From positions 32,806-96,805 of the forward strand of contig NZ_PFGL01000070.1 of the NCBI RefSeq assembly GCF_002783505.1: 64,000 nt of DNA, in the 5' to 3' direction. The notes beneath the pieces are model-generated. The model was not told the DNA's origin. It made no database searches and was given only the letters and a program-made list of their open reading frames with translations. Each line of letters opens with the position of its first letter. The stretch's first letter is position 1. The position numbers and the translations under genes were made by a program. Shown here in pieces: positions 12,150 to 22,386 of this stretch. Source of the stretch: Shewanella sp. CG12_big_fil_rev_8_21_14_0_65_47_15 (GTDB taxonomy: Bacteria > Pseudomonadota > Gammaproteobacteria > Enterobacterales > Shewanellaceae).

Positions 12150-12484
12150 AACAACTCCTGCTCGATTTTGTAAGGTCGCAAAGGCATGCCGTTCTATGCT
12201 GACATTTTGCCCATGGGGAAAGGGATTTCCGTGGCCGAGAGTATATCAAAGCCCAACGCATAATTACAGAAAACTTTCAGTTTCGTTTAGTTGAAATCGA
12301 TAAAAACACTCGCACAAGGCATTTTAAGTCGAAATCGAGAATGAATTTATGAAAGTCTTTCAACAGGCATTCCCAAGTCAATATGCATTTACGCTATTAA
12401 CAGCGCTGGCTTACAAATAAAGAATCTTGGGAAAATGTGCACCAGCTGCTATCAATTAACTCATGATGCGAGTAGGAGGCAGAC

Positions 12485-12709
12485 ATGAACACACTCATTG
12501 AACTTGAAGCCACTAAACTAACGACATTGTTTAGCCACGGCGATGTATTAGGGATCCGCATGTTTATGGAGCATATGAATATCCCATTAGATGTCCAGGA
12601 TAGACTTTATGATGAAATTTCAGCACTCAAACATCTAGACCAAAATCAGGTGAGTCAAGTGATTGAAACTTTTGGCCAATCACTGTTGTCGGAACGACTA
12701 AGCTACTAA
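12485..12709 (+). CDS. Small conserved-type hypothetical protein (74 aa)
   Basis: Intergenic ORF with AGGAGG upstream (taggaggcagacatg). Confidence 0.65.
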   Translation: MNTLIELEATKLTTLFSHGDVLGIRMFMEHMNIPLDVQDRLYDEISALKHLDQNQVSQVIETFGQSLLSERLSY

Positions 12710-12773
12710 GCACTTAATCAATAATTGGCTAAGTGGCTGACTTGCCAAGCCCCATCTTTTGTCACATATAACT

Positions 12774-12795
12774 AAGGCCAGTCTAACTGGCCTTT
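12774..12795. terminator. Hairpin between convergent genes
   Basis: aaggccagtctaactggcctt inverted repeat. Confidence 0.55.
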
Positions 12796-12823
12796 AGGTT
12801 TAGCGGTGGTAAGCTGTGCCCAA

Positions 12824-13747
12824 TCAAATTATCTCTTTCCCCTTTAGTCGATAACGTAACACTTTCAGTGATTTCTCCTCGAACACATCGATAAATGCAG
12901 CGGGATTGGCCAGTCTTTCGATATATTCTAGGGCTGGAGCGGCCTCTTCAACCTGCTGGCGCAGGAAATGAGTATCGAGTTCAGGGGCATTTAAGCAAAG
13001 CAGCACTTCACCATTATCGGCAAGTAACTCGGGTAAACGGCGAATAAGACGCACATAGTCCTTGGTCGCCACAAAACTGCCCTTTTGATTACTAGGAGGA
13101 TCGGCAACGATAATCCCATAGGGGCCGAGTTTTTTCAGTTTTCCCCATGACTTAAAGATATCGTGACCCAAAAAACGCGCTCCAGCACTAAAACCGTTGA
13201 GCAAATGGTTTTGCTTACCGATAGCCAACGCCCCTTTGCTCATATCCATATTAACCACTTCATCGGCACCACCTTGCAGCGCCGCAACGGAAAAACCACA
13301 GGTATAGGCAAATAAATTCAGCACTTTCTTATGGCGCGCACTCTCCCTCACCCACTGACGACCATTGGCCATATCGAGGAATAGTCCGTGGTTCTGACCA
13401 CGCATCAAATGCACTTGGAAACGGGCGCCATTCTCACTCACCACATGGGGTTCAGGAACCTCACCCTCCAGCAATTGGCAAAATGTCTCGCCTGCACTGC
13501 GGTACTGATACACAAGGTTTAACGGGGTTGAAGGATGCAGCGCTTGCCAACGCGCAGCAATGGCTCGATGGCAAACCGATAAATCCACCTCTTCCAGTGG
13601 AGTAAAACTGGTTAATAACAATACTGGCGCAAACCAATCCAAACACAAATGTTCACTGCCGACATAATGTCCACCGCGACCATGGAATAGCCGCACTGCA
13701 TCTTCACCTAGTTCAATTGACGCCAGTGCTTGTATAAAACTTTGCAT
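12824..13747 (-). CDS. Class I SAM-dependent methyltransferase (RlmI/RlmK-like)
   Basis: VLNLFAYTCGFSVAALQGGADEVVNMDMSKGAL and IIVADPPSNQKGSF motifs. Confidence 0.85.
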   Translation of the reverse strand: MQSFIQALASIELGEDAVRLFHGRGGHYVGSEHLCLDWFAPVLLLTSFTPLEEVDLSVCHRAIAARWQALHPSTPLNLVYQYRSAGETFCQLLEGEVPEPHVVSENGARFQVHLMRGQNHGLFLDMANGRQWVRESARHKKVLNLFAYTCGFSVAALQGGADEVVNMDMSKGALAIGKQNHLLNGFSAGARFLGHDIFKSWGKLKKLGPYGIIVADPPSNQKGSFVATKDYVRLIRRLPELLADNGEVLLCLNAPELDTHFLRQQVEEAAPALEYIERLANPAAFIDVFEEKSLKVLRYRLKGKEII

Positions 13748-13753
13748 TATCTA

Positions 13754-14860
13754 CTACTTAATCTCTGTTGAATGGGTGTCGTTTTTTTCACTAACGGGAG
13801 TGACTGTACTAAGGTTAGGTGCGAGCTTATCTTCCACATCATCCGATAATAGGATCGCTAACCAGCCGCCACTTTTACTCGATTCTAGGGCAATTTTGAC
13901 CACCATAGTCAATGGCACTGAAAGCAGCATACCCACAGATCCAAGTAGCCAGCCCCAAAAAATTAACGATAGAAACACCACTAAGGTGGAAAGCCCTAGG
14001 CCACGCCCCATAAATTTAGGTTCGACCACATTGCCCATCACCATATTCGCCCCTAGATACAAAAGGGCTGTGCCCCCAGCCTCCGCAGGGCCCAATTGGA
14101 CAAAGGCCAACAAGACCGCAGGAATAGCCGCAATAATCGAACCTATGTTGGGGATATAGTTGAATAAAAAGGCGATAACCGCCCATAGCAGCGCATAGTC
14201 CACCCCAATAAAGGTTAATCCTATGCCCACTATGATCCCCGTAGCGAGACTGACTAAGGTTTTAATCACCATATATTGGTTAACCGATTGCAAGAAGCGA
14301 TCTATCTGTTTTAACCGCATATCGGGATCGTCCAGTGCCAAATGCAGTTTTTTCGGTAACGACTGAGCTTCGAACAACATAAACACAATAGTGAGAATGA
14401 TCAGGAATAAGTTGGCCATAACATTGCCCACACCAGAGAGCATATTGGTGGTCATAGACAAAGCCATGCCAGGGTCGAAATAGGCTAAAAACTGATCCTT
14501 AGATATCTGGATATTTAAGGCATGTAACTTACTTAATATCCAAGCAAATTGCTCGACTAACTGCACGCGATAGTAAGGTAATTGCTTGGAAAACTCATTG
14601 ATTGAGCTGCCGACAAGGGAAGCTAACCACAGCCCCATCAACACAATAAAGCACATCAGCAGGATCACGGCTAACCATTTAGGCACGCGGTATTTGGTCA
14701 TTTGGCCAATGGCAGGATTACAGATCACAGCAATAAAACTCGATAGCACAAAGGGCACGACGATTGGACTCGCGGCCTTTATCCCTGCCAAAATAATCAC
14801 TACAAAGGCCATTACCGCAAAACCGCGATAGGCTGCAGAGGGCACATTAGCTCGCGTCAT
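13754..14860 (-). CDS. AI-2E family transporter (PerM/YdiK-like)
   Basis: 368 aa membrane protein; FLFNYIPNIGSIIAAIPAVLLAF and GNVVEPKFMGRGLGLSTLVVFLSLIFWGWLLG signatures. Confidence 0.9.
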   Translation of the reverse strand: MTRANVPSAAYRGFAVMAFVVIILAGIKAASPIVVPFVLSSFIAVICNPAIGQMTKYRVPKWLAVILLMCFIVLMGLWLASLVGSSINEFSKQLPYYRVQLVEQFAWILSKLHALNIQISKDQFLAYFDPGMALSMTTNMLSGVGNVMANLFLIILTIVFMLFEAQSLPKKLHLALDDPDMRLKQIDRFLQSVNQYMVIKTLVSLATGIIVGIGLTFIGVDYALLWAVIAFLFNYIPNIGSIIAAIPAVLLAFVQLGPAEAGGTALLYLGANMVMGNVVEPKFMGRGLGLSTLVVFLSLIFWGWLLGSVGMLLSVPLTMVVKIALESSKSGGWLAILLSDDVEDKLAPNLSTVTPVSEKNDTHSTEIK

Positions 14861-14958
14861 TTATTAAAAATCCTTCTTGATCTTAGATAAAATTGTTAGG
14901 CTAGCGCGAGAAAAATGATTATCTCATGCACCTAAGACTTAAATAGCAAACTATCATT

Positions 14959-15321
14959 ATGAAACCAGAAACCGCGATTATACGCATTAAAAACTTAAGA
15001 CTTCGCACTTTTATCGGTATAAAAGAAGATGAAATTCAAAATAGGCAGGATGTGATAGTCAATGTCATCATCCATTATTGTGCCGAACATGCCCGTAACA
15101 GTGATAATGTTGAAGATGCGCTCAATTACCGCACTATTACCAAAAAAATGATTGAGTTAATTGAGAACAACCGTTTCTCATTACTCGAAAATCTCACCAG
15201 TCAAACCTTAGCTATCGCCAGTGAACATCCTTGGGTGGAGTTTGCCAGTGTCGAAATCGACAAACCCCATGCCCTACGCTTTGCCGATTCTGTCTCTATG
15301 GAGTTGTGTTATCAAAAATAA
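14959..15321 (+). CDS. folX: Dihydroneopterin triphosphate 2'-epimerase
   Basis: [31 protein letters not shown]; adjacent to yfcH-like gene as in E. coli. Confidence 0.92.
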   Translation: MKPETAIIRIKNLRLRTFIGIKEDEIQNRQDVIVNVIIHYCAEHARNSDNVEDALNYRTITKKMIELIENNRFSLLENLTSQTLAIASEHPWVEFASVEIDKPHALRFADSVSMELCYQK

Positions 15322-15428
15322 TCCCACTAAAAATCTCCAAACTCAGTGATCGCTTCACGCCGTATTTCGGTATATATACCCAGACAACCTGAAGATGCAG
15401 GATTCAGCAAACCGATAAGAGAGGTTCC

Positions 15429-16322
15429 ATGAATATACTGATCACTGGCGCAAGCGGATTTATTGGCAGCCAACTGGCAACCCTGTTGGCCAGCGAGCAC
15501 CAACTGACCATATTGTCACGCCATCCCACTAAGGCTCGACAGTTGCTGAGCGCTAGCCACCAATACCTTACCAGCCTCAATGATATTGACGATTTAAATC
15601 ACTTCGATGCGGTAGTGAATTTAGCGGGTGAACCTATCGTTGCTAAACGCTGGAGCAAGCGTCAAAAACAAGAGATTTGTGCCAGTCGCTGGAATATCAC
15701 CGCAAGGCTGAGTCAACTGATAAAACAAAGCACAACCCCACCTAAGGTCATGGTGAGTGGCTCAGCCATCGGTTTTTATGGTCGTCAGGGCGAGCAACGC
15801 TTAGATGAGACTAGTCAACCCCACATTGAGTTCAGCCATGAGATTTGCAGCACATGGGAACAGTTAGCCCTGGACGCCGCATCGGATAAAACCCGCGTCT
15901 GTATTATCCGTATAGGAATAGTGCTCGGCCAAGGTGGAGCCCTTGCTAAAATGTTACCCCCCTTCAAACTCGGCCTCGGAGGCCCCATAGGTCATGGCCG
16001 CCAAGGGATGAGCTGGATACATCTTGATGATGTTATTGCACTTATCGACTTTCTACTCAATCGGGAAAATTGCCAGGGGATATTCAATGCTACAGCTCCC
16101 AATCCCGTAAGCAACGGTGAATTTGCCAAGACCTTAGGTAAAGTACTTAACCGCCCAGCCCTGATCACAACCCCACCACTGGCGCTGCGACTCGCTATGG
16201 GGGAAATGTCAGAACTCCTGACCGAGGGCCAGTTTGTAATACCTAAACGGGCACTCGAAGCGGGTTTTACATTTAAATACAGCGAACTTGAAACGGCATT
16301 AACGGATATTGTTGCAAGTTAA
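15429..16322 (+). CDS. yfcH: TIGR01777-type NAD-dependent epimerase
   Basis: MNILITGASGFIGSQLATLL; GFYGRQGEQRLDE; GMSWIHLDDV. Confidence 0.9.
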   Translation: MNILITGASGFIGSQLATLLASEHQLTILSRHPTKARQLLSASHQYLTSLNDIDDLNHFDAVVNLAGEPIVAKRWSKRQKQEICASRWNITARLSQLIKQSTTPPKVMVSGSAIGFYGRQGEQRLDETSQPHIEFSHEICSTWEQLALDAASDKTRVCIIRIGIVLGQGGALAKMLPPFKLGLGGPIGHGRQGMSWIHLDDVIALIDFLLNRENCQGIFNATAPNPVSNGEFAKTLGKVLNRPALITTPPLALRLAMGEMSELLTEGQFVIPKRALEAGFTFKYSELETALTDIVAS

Positions 16323-16356
16323 GTAAACTAACTCCCCTAGCTGAAAATAATTAAGG

Positions 16357-17019
16357 CTAGAACGCGCGCATTAAGCGTTCGGCTCTGGGTAAGTAATAGT
16401 CCTCATAATCGAGGGAGAAAATGACGGAACTTGAACGACCGACTATCTCATCCCGGGGGACAAAACCAATAACCCGAGAGTCGGCACTATTATCTCGATT
16501 GTCCCCTAAGGCCAGATAATGCGCGTCTGGCACTGTGACAGGCCCAAAATTAGCAAGGCTTGAGGGAACGGGGTTAAGCCTAATACTGTGGACTATACCG
16601 AGTAAATCCTCCTGCATTTCAATGACATCAGCCGGAGCATAAGGACTCAGGGCTTGGGATCGATAATCCAAGGGTTCACCATTTAAATACAAACGATTAT
16701 CCCGCATCATCACAGTATCGCCCGGCACGGCAATCACCCGCTTAATCAGTTTTTTATCGGCCTTTTTCGAGTCGAATACTACGATATCACCGCGGGCGGG
16801 ATCCGCCAGTTTGACTAAGGCGATATGGGTAAAGGGCAGCCTAAGATCGTAGGCCATCTTGTTCACCAGAATCCGATCGCCTTCGACGATAGTCGGCAGC
16901 ATAGAACCCGATGGCACTGTATTCCAATCGGCCACGGCGCTTCTAAACACTAACATTAAGCCGATAAACAGCAAAAAGGAGCGATTATCCTTAAGCAATG
17001 TTGTTATTCCTTTGAACAT
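16357..17019 (-). CDS. lepB: Signal peptidase I (LepB family)
   Basis: VPSGSMLPTI (catalytic Ser) and KRVIAVPGDTV (catalytic Lys), GDNRDNSADSR box. Confidence 0.9.
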   Translation of the reverse strand: MFKGITTLLKDNRSFLLFIGLMLVFRSAVADWNTVPSGSMLPTIVEGDRILVNKMAYDLRLPFTHIALVKLADPARGDIVVFDSKKADKKLIKRVIAVPGDTVMMRDNRLYLNGEPLDYRSQALSPYAPADVIEMQEDLLGIVHSIRLNPVPSSLANFGPVTVPDAHYLALGDNRDNSADSRVIGFVPRDEIVGRSSSVIFSLDYEDYYLPRAERLMRAF

Positions 17020-17076
17020 AGTTTCCCCTCTATAATTATTTACCAGTGCAATCAAGCACTGGCTGCCCACCTTTAA

Positions 17077-19605
17077 CTAGCTGCTCGCCTTTAATAGTTC
17101 AGAGCAAGATTGATTGAGCAATTGCCGGCAACGCCATACGCCGAGTAAGGCCACCAGCAAGGCGCCTGAAACAGGGGCGATTCCCCACCAAGGCCAGTGC
17201 ATATATACATTGAGTTCAAATACTTGAGTCTTAAGTAGATAGAGCGCAAATTCGGCGACTATCACGGCAAGCACGCCCGCAATACCGCCAAGTAAGGCGA
17301 ACTCTAACCCCGTTGCACTGCGCAATAGCCATCCCGAAGCACCGAAGGTACGCAGCACAGCTAATTCACGCTGTCGAGTCGCCATGCCAGCTTCAGTCTG
17401 GGCAATCAAGACTAAGGCACTGGCGAACAATACCAGCACCAGCACTAAGGTCAGTGACAATGACACTTGCTCGATGATCTGTCTGAGCTGTCCCACCATA
17501 GCACCCACATCTATGATAGATATGGTCGGAAATTGCTGAATAAGCGCCAGGATCACCGCATCCTTAGGCGTACCATCGGCATTCAGCGCTTGACTGTTTG
17601 TGGCTTGGCCATTTGTTGACAGGTCATTCATAGCTTGCTGATCATTCAGATAGAAACTCGCCATCGAGGTATAAGCAAAGGGCGCTAAGGCCTCCTCGGT
17701 AAAAATCATAAAGAAATTTGGCTGCAGTGTTTCCCAGTGCACGGCGCGAATGCTGGCAACTTTAACTATGAGTTCTTGATTATCAATGACATAAGTCAAT
17801 TTATCGCCAATGCCGATACCCAAACGTTCCGCCACGCCGGACTCCACCGACACTTCATCGGCGGCTTGATTAAAGTGACCTTCCAGTAGTTCGTTATTCG
17901 CGGGCAAGGTTTTGCGCCAAGTCAGATTAAGCTCCCTTGAAATGCCCACTCTGCCCTGTTCACCCGCCTCGGCCTGCTCATTTGAGATCAGTGCTTCACC
18001 GTTAATTTGGGTTAAACGGCCGCGGATCACAGGATAAATGTCCGTCGCCGCTATACTCTTAGCCGTCATAAAATCATTCAAGGGCTTAGCATCGTCTGGA
18101 GCGATATTAACGAGAAAGTAATTAGGCGCATTTTCGGGTAACTGTTTTTGCCATTCGTTGAGCAGATCTTGTCTTAGGGCGAGAATCGTTAATAACAGTA
18201 CTAAGGCGGCACTAAAACCCACCAATTGCACCGCATTTTGCCGGGCACGACGCCTCAATCCCGCCAGTGCCAATTGCAAGGGATTGGTAGTCTTCATTCC
18301 GACACTGTGGCCTAGACGTATCATCACAAACCCAAGCACACTTAATAGCACACCGAGCAGCAATACCGCACTGACGACGGTCAGGGTCAAAGTCCAACTT
18401 TGGGAATACAAATAGCCTAGTAACGTCATCGCCCCTAAGCTCAGTAAGAAATGCAACCACATGCCAAGCTGTAACCCTTCTAACTGACGCTGTAGTACTC
18501 GTAGCGGCGGGATAGCCAGTAATCGCAACAATGGATAGGCCGAAAACATAAAGGCACTGATAAGTCCGGTACCAATACCAAGCAATAATGGTCGTGTGAG
18601 TGGTGGGGAATAGGCGGCAATTTCGGGTGGTAATAAGTAACTGATCCCAAAATCGAGTAGCCCCCCCCCGATAAGACCTAAGCCAATCCCCAGTAACGTC
18701 ACTAGCAGTAAGTGCATGCCAAACAACAACCGAATTTGTTTCGCCGAGGCACCAAAGGTTTTCAGCATGGCCACCACATCGTAATGACGCTGGCAATAAC
18801 GCTGGGCGGCGATCCCAATTGCAGCGCAGGCCAGCGCAATGCCCATTAAACTGGCGAGCAACAAGAATCGCTCCGCTCGCTTAACCGCACCCGCGATGGG
18901 CGAGTCACCGGATTGCACATCGACCCAGCGCTGAGAGCTATTTAATAGCGGTTTCACACTTTGCTCAAAGGCCGTAAGCGAGGCTTCATCCCCCGTAAAT
19001 TGATACAGATAGGTTACCCGGCTGCCCGGCTGGATCACCCCAGTTTTGGCCACATCCTCTATCCGCATCAAGACCACGGGTGATGAGGCGAAGGGATTAA
19101 AACCCGCATCGGGTAAACGGCTGATCTCATTACTGAGCACAAATTCACTGTTACCTAGCTCGATGGATTTGGGATAACCTAAGAGTCCGCCTAGGCGCGT
19201 CTCAAACCAGATCTCATCCGCTTGGGGTAAGTCCTTGGTTTTACCGCTGGTGAGTTCAATGTCGCCCTTGAGTGGATAACCCGCTTCAACCGCACGCACT
19301 GTGACTAGCTGAAACTTATCTCCCGAATACACCATAGAATTAAATTGCATGTTAGTCACATGCTTAAGCCCGAGATCTTCGGCTGTGGCTAAAATTGCTG
19401 CGTCAATTTTGACCGGCGAATCGATGATCCTATCGGCGGCGATAAACTGCGTCGCTTGCCCATTGATAGCCACTTGCAGGCGCTCGCTCACCCGCGCCAA
19501 CCCACTCACTGACAACACCGCGAGCGTAATGGCGAGGATAATCAATAACAATTGCCCTTGCTGCAACTCGCGCTTAAACAGGCGCCATGCCAGACTTAAC
19601 GCCAT
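17077..19605 (-). CDS. ABC transporter permease, FtsX/YbbP family
   Basis: 842 aa with two FtsX-type domains; RQRELAVLRTFGASGWLL; downstream of the ATPase gene. Confidence 0.9.
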   Translation of the reverse strand: MALSLAWRLFKRELQQGQLLLIILAITLAVLSVSGLARVSERLQVAINGQATQFIAADRIIDSPVKIDAAILATAEDLGLKHVTNMQFNSMVYSGDKFQLVTVRAVEAGYPLKGDIELTSGKTKDLPQADEIWFETRLGGLLGYPKSIELGNSEFVLSNEISRLPDAGFNPFASSPVVLMRIEDVAKTGVIQPGSRVTYLYQFTGDEASLTAFEQSVKPLLNSSQRWVDVQSGDSPIAGAVKRAERFLLLASLMGIALACAAIGIAAQRYCQRHYDVVAMLKTFGASAKQIRLLFGMHLLLVTLLGIGLGLIGGGLLDFGISYLLPPEIAAYSPPLTRPLLLGIGTGLISAFMFSAYPLLRLLAIPPLRVLQRQLEGLQLGMWLHFLLSLGAMTLLGYLYSQSWTLTLTVVSAVLLLGVLLSVLGFVMIRLGHSVGMKTTNPLQLALAGLRRRARQNAVQLVGFSAALVLLLTILALRQDLLNEWQKQLPENAPNYFLVNIAPDDAKPLNDFMTAKSIAATDIYPVIRGRLTQINGEALISNEQAEAGEQGRVGISRELNLTWRKTLPANNELLEGHFNQAADEVSVESGVAERLGIGIGDKLTYVIDNQELIVKVASIRAVHWETLQPNFFMIFTEEALAPFAYTSMASFYLNDQQAMNDLSTNGQATNSQALNADGTPKDAVILALIQQFPTISIIDVGAMVGQLRQIIEQVSLSLTLVLVLVLFASALVLIAQTEAGMATRQRELAVLRTFGASGWLLRSATGLEFALLGGIAGVLAVIVAEFALYLLKTQVFELNVYMHWPWWGIAPVSGALLVALLGVWRCRQLLNQSCSELLKASS

Positions 19606-19607
19606 GA

Positions 19608-20348
19608 TTAAGCCTCCTTAGCATTGGCTAAGGGCGGGGTGTTAAATGAAGACTGAATGCTCTCTTCCTGTAGATGGCCATTATCCATCACCAGTTGCCG
19701 CTGACAGCGCTTAGCCAATTGCAGATCGTGGGTGACAAGAATAAGTGTGGTGTGGCTTTCCTGATTGAGTTCAAACAACATATCGGCAATTTTATGGCCG
19801 TTAACCCCATCTAAATTACCCGTAGGTTCATCGGCAAACAGCACCTTAGGCTCACAGATAAAGGCGCGGGCAATCGCCACCCTTTGCTGCTCGCCGCCCG
19901 AAAGTTGTTTAGGTAGATGGGTTAAACGGTGGGATAAGCCGACCCGCTCCAGCATAGCCTGCGCTTTTTCCTTGGCATTTTTTACGCCAGCAAGCTCGGC
20001 GGGTAACATCACGTTCTCGAGTGCCGTTAGGGTATCCACTAGCATAAAAGATTGAAAAATAAAGCTGACCTTCTGTTTACGCAGCGCGGCTTTTTGCTCT
20101 TCATTAAGCGGTGATAGCGCCACACCATCGAGCCAAATCTCCCCCGATGTCGGCGTATCGAGCGCCGCCAGCAATCCCAGTAAGGTGGATTTACCCGACC
20201 CAGATGGCCCCAAAATGGCCACACTATCACCTTGCTTGACATCTAAGTTAATGCCCTTGAGGATAGTGAGAACTCCTTCCTGAGTGATCACTGATTTTTC
20301 GAGGTTAACTACATTGATGGCACTGTTTTTTAAGATGACGTTAGACAT
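19608..20348 (-). CDS. ABC transporter ATP-binding protein (YbbA/LolD-like)
   Basis: GPSGSGKSTLLGLLA Walker A; LSGGEQQRVAIARAF signature; VLFADEPTGNLD. Confidence 0.94.
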   Translation of the reverse strand: MSNVILKNSAINVVNLEKSVITQEGVLTILKGINLDVKQGDSVAILGPSGSGKSTLLGLLAALDTPTSGEIWLDGVALSPLNEEQKAALRKQKVSFIFQSFMLVDTLTALENVMLPAELAGVKNAKEKAQAMLERVGLSHRLTHLPKQLSGGEQQRVAIARAFICEPKVLFADEPTGNLDGVNGHKIADMLFELNQESHTTLILVTHDLQLAKRCQRQLVMDNGHLQEESIQSSFNTPPLANAKEA

Positions 20349-20400
20349 AGGATCCTTCTTATATAAATCGTTCTGGTGTCAATCGCAAAGAGTTAAGTCA

Positions 20401-21000
20401 ATGGCTAAGCCCCTGTGGGCCTTCGTCCTATTGAGTGTATTTGTCGCCACCCCGGCCCACGCGGCACGGGTGCTGATCCTCGGCGATAGCTTAGGCGCAA
20501 GCTATGGCATGGCAGAACAGTCAGGTTGGGTGGCGCTGCTGCAAGAAAATCTGCCCGAACATGAGTTTACCAATGGTTCAGTGAGCGGTGAAACCACCGC
20601 TGGCGGTTTGCGTCGCTTACCTGCGCTGCTCGATTCCGTCGCCCCCGACCTCGTGGTCGTTGAGCTGGGCGGGAATGATGGGTTACGTGGATTTCCCCCA
20701 ACGCAACTCGAAAATAATCTAACCCAAATCATTACCCTAACCAAAAAGAGCGGTGCAAAAGTGCTGCTAAGCGAAATCATGGTACCGCCTAACTATGGCC
20801 CTCGCTATACCCAAAAGTTCACCCAAGTGTATCAAGACATATCTAAGGCACAGGATATAGTGTTGATCCCCTTCTTTATGCAGGATATCGCGCCCTATCC
20901 AGAACTCATGCAGCGTGATGGCATTCATCCCAATGAAAAAGCCCAGGCGAAAATTGCCAACTGGATGCAACCTTGGATTGAGAAAGCGTTAACTCAATAA
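20401..21000 (+). CDS. tesA: Arylesterase / TesA-like SGNH hydrolase (likely start inside the longer ORF)
   Basis: MAKPLWAFVLLSVFVATPAHAARVLILGDSLGASYGM signal peptide plus GDSL; VELGGNDGLRG; DGIHPN; divergent from the ABC ATPase as in E. coli tesA-ybbA. Confidence 0.93.
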   Translation: MAKPLWAFVLLSVFVATPAHAARVLILGDSLGASYGMAEQSGWVALLQENLPEHEFTNGSVSGETTAGGLRRLPALLDSVAPDLVVVELGGNDGLRGFPPTQLENNLTQIITLTKKSGAKVLLSEIMVPPNYGPRYTQKFTQVYQDISKAQDIVLIPFFMQDIAPYPELMQRDGIHPNEKAQAKIANWMQPWIEKALTQ

Positions 21001-21144
21001 AATAGCTGCAATTTTAAGCTAATAAACAGCTTGCTTAGCTAAACTCATGCTCAACGGATAAAAACGTGTTCTAACGCAATATTAGCCCTATAGATAAACA
21101 GTAAAATTCGTGTTAGCAAATGGTTAACCCAACAAGGAGTCAAT

Positions 21145-22212
21145 ATGTCCCTTAGCCATCAGCAAAAAGTGTACATACCCAAGGAAGCCCGTACCAACCA
21201 ATATATCACCGCCGAAATCAAGGTGACGGATGAGTTACTGAGCCAATATCCCGATTATCAAAGCTGTTATCAAACCTTAAGCCGTTTGATATTCAATTTG
21301 GCAGAACAACACGATCTGCGTAATGTCCACGTGATCACTAACGATAAACTGCCCGTTGTACGTTACCATACCGAAGCCTATTGCTTCCAAACCACTGAAC
21401 AAATTCTGTTTTTTTACAATCCAGCCTATCATGAAGCTCAAAATTTATTCTCGCAGGAAAACTACCGCGCCCGTAAGTTGCGCATAGTGTTCCTCGCCAC
21501 GGGCGAAGATATTCGCAGTAATTCCGCCAGTTTTCATATTAAGGTGCGGGAGTTACTCAATGCCTTGATGCCTAAGCTACCGATTAAGGATCTTAAGGTG
21601 AAGATCCGTGATCATCAGCATTTATCCTATGATCTGTTCGCAAAAGCCAAGGGCAATAAGGAAACCTACGGCTATAAACTGCGTGCCATAGGTCCAAGAT
21701 ATAAAGCCAGAAAATGCGAGTTACCGGAAAATACCAGCTCACTCACCTATGTAACTGTCAGTTTACCCCTGAGCCGCAAGCTCAAACAGGGGTTATTACC
21801 CGACTCGGCAACAGATTTTACCCCGCTATATCAGCATCTTGAGGATAGTTTTCTCAAGGCGGCGGCCAATAAACAACTCACTCGCCTCGCGATGATTGCT
21901 AACGGCTTAACGCCACTGGTGCGTAACAGTAAGTTTGAAAAACTCGACAGCAAAGCCGAAGTGCAGATGATAGGCTTCGATCCAAATGCGACCGAGCAAC
22001 AAGTGATCCGCCGCTGGGATGCCGATAACTTAGTCGAAGCCGCCCACTTTACCATAGTGGCGGGCACGAAAGACTGTGACGATTCAGGCTTCGGTCGCTT
22101 TATGAATAATGTCGAAACCGCGTTGAAAGCCTTTGCGACTGAGATAGGACTGGATCCGGAACGCGAAGACTTAGTGGTGCGTTTCCATCAACATATCAGC
22201 TATCAAATCTGA
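21145..22212 (+). CDS. DUF3083-type conserved protein
   Basis: 355 aa ORF with AAGGAG SD; family recalled from Shewanella annotations. Confidence 0.7.
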   Translation: MSLSHQQKVYIPKEARTNQYITAEIKVTDELLSQYPDYQSCYQTLSRLIFNLAEQHDLRNVHVITNDKLPVVRYHTEAYCFQTTEQILFFYNPAYHEAQNLFSQENYRARKLRIVFLATGEDIRSNSASFHIKVRELLNALMPKLPIKDLKVKIRDHQHLSYDLFAKAKGNKETYGYKLRAIGPRYKARKCELPENTSSLTYVTVSLPLSRKLKQGLLPDSATDFTPLYQHLEDSFLKAAANKQLTRLAMIANGLTPLVRNSKFEKLDSKAEVQMIGFDPNATEQQVIRRWDADNLVEAAHFTIVAGTKDCDDSGFGRFMNNVETALKAFATEIGLDPEREDLVVRFHQHISYQI

Positions 22213-22236
22213 TTGAGTACAGATTATCGCTAAGCA

Positions 22237-22268
22237 ACAGGGCGCCTTGAGCGCCCTGTTATTTTAGA
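22237..22268 (+). terminator. Rho-independent terminator
   Basis: cagggcgc-cttga-gcgccctg followed by ttatttt. Confidence 0.7.
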
Positions 22269-22386
22269 AAGCCGCAATTCATCATTTTCCCTATCACATG
22301 TTGCACCATTTTGGCCATATTTCACATTGCCTTTTTTTGCCCCTAGCGCATTCTGTTAACGAAATAATAACAAAAAGGGAGCAATC

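Noticed and set aside
13776-14159. 127-aa plus-strand ORF and similar long antisense ORFs (18158-18415, 18212-18796, 23091-23483, 30740-31042, 33816-34283, 41895-42356, 58899-59270, 60746-61147)
   Set aside because: All overlap well-supported genes in other frames; low-complexity or non-protein-like composition.
20284-20400. Apparent overlap of the TesA-like ORF with the divergent ABC ATPase gene
   Set aside because: The signal peptide starts at ATG 20401, so the two genes most likely do not overlap.
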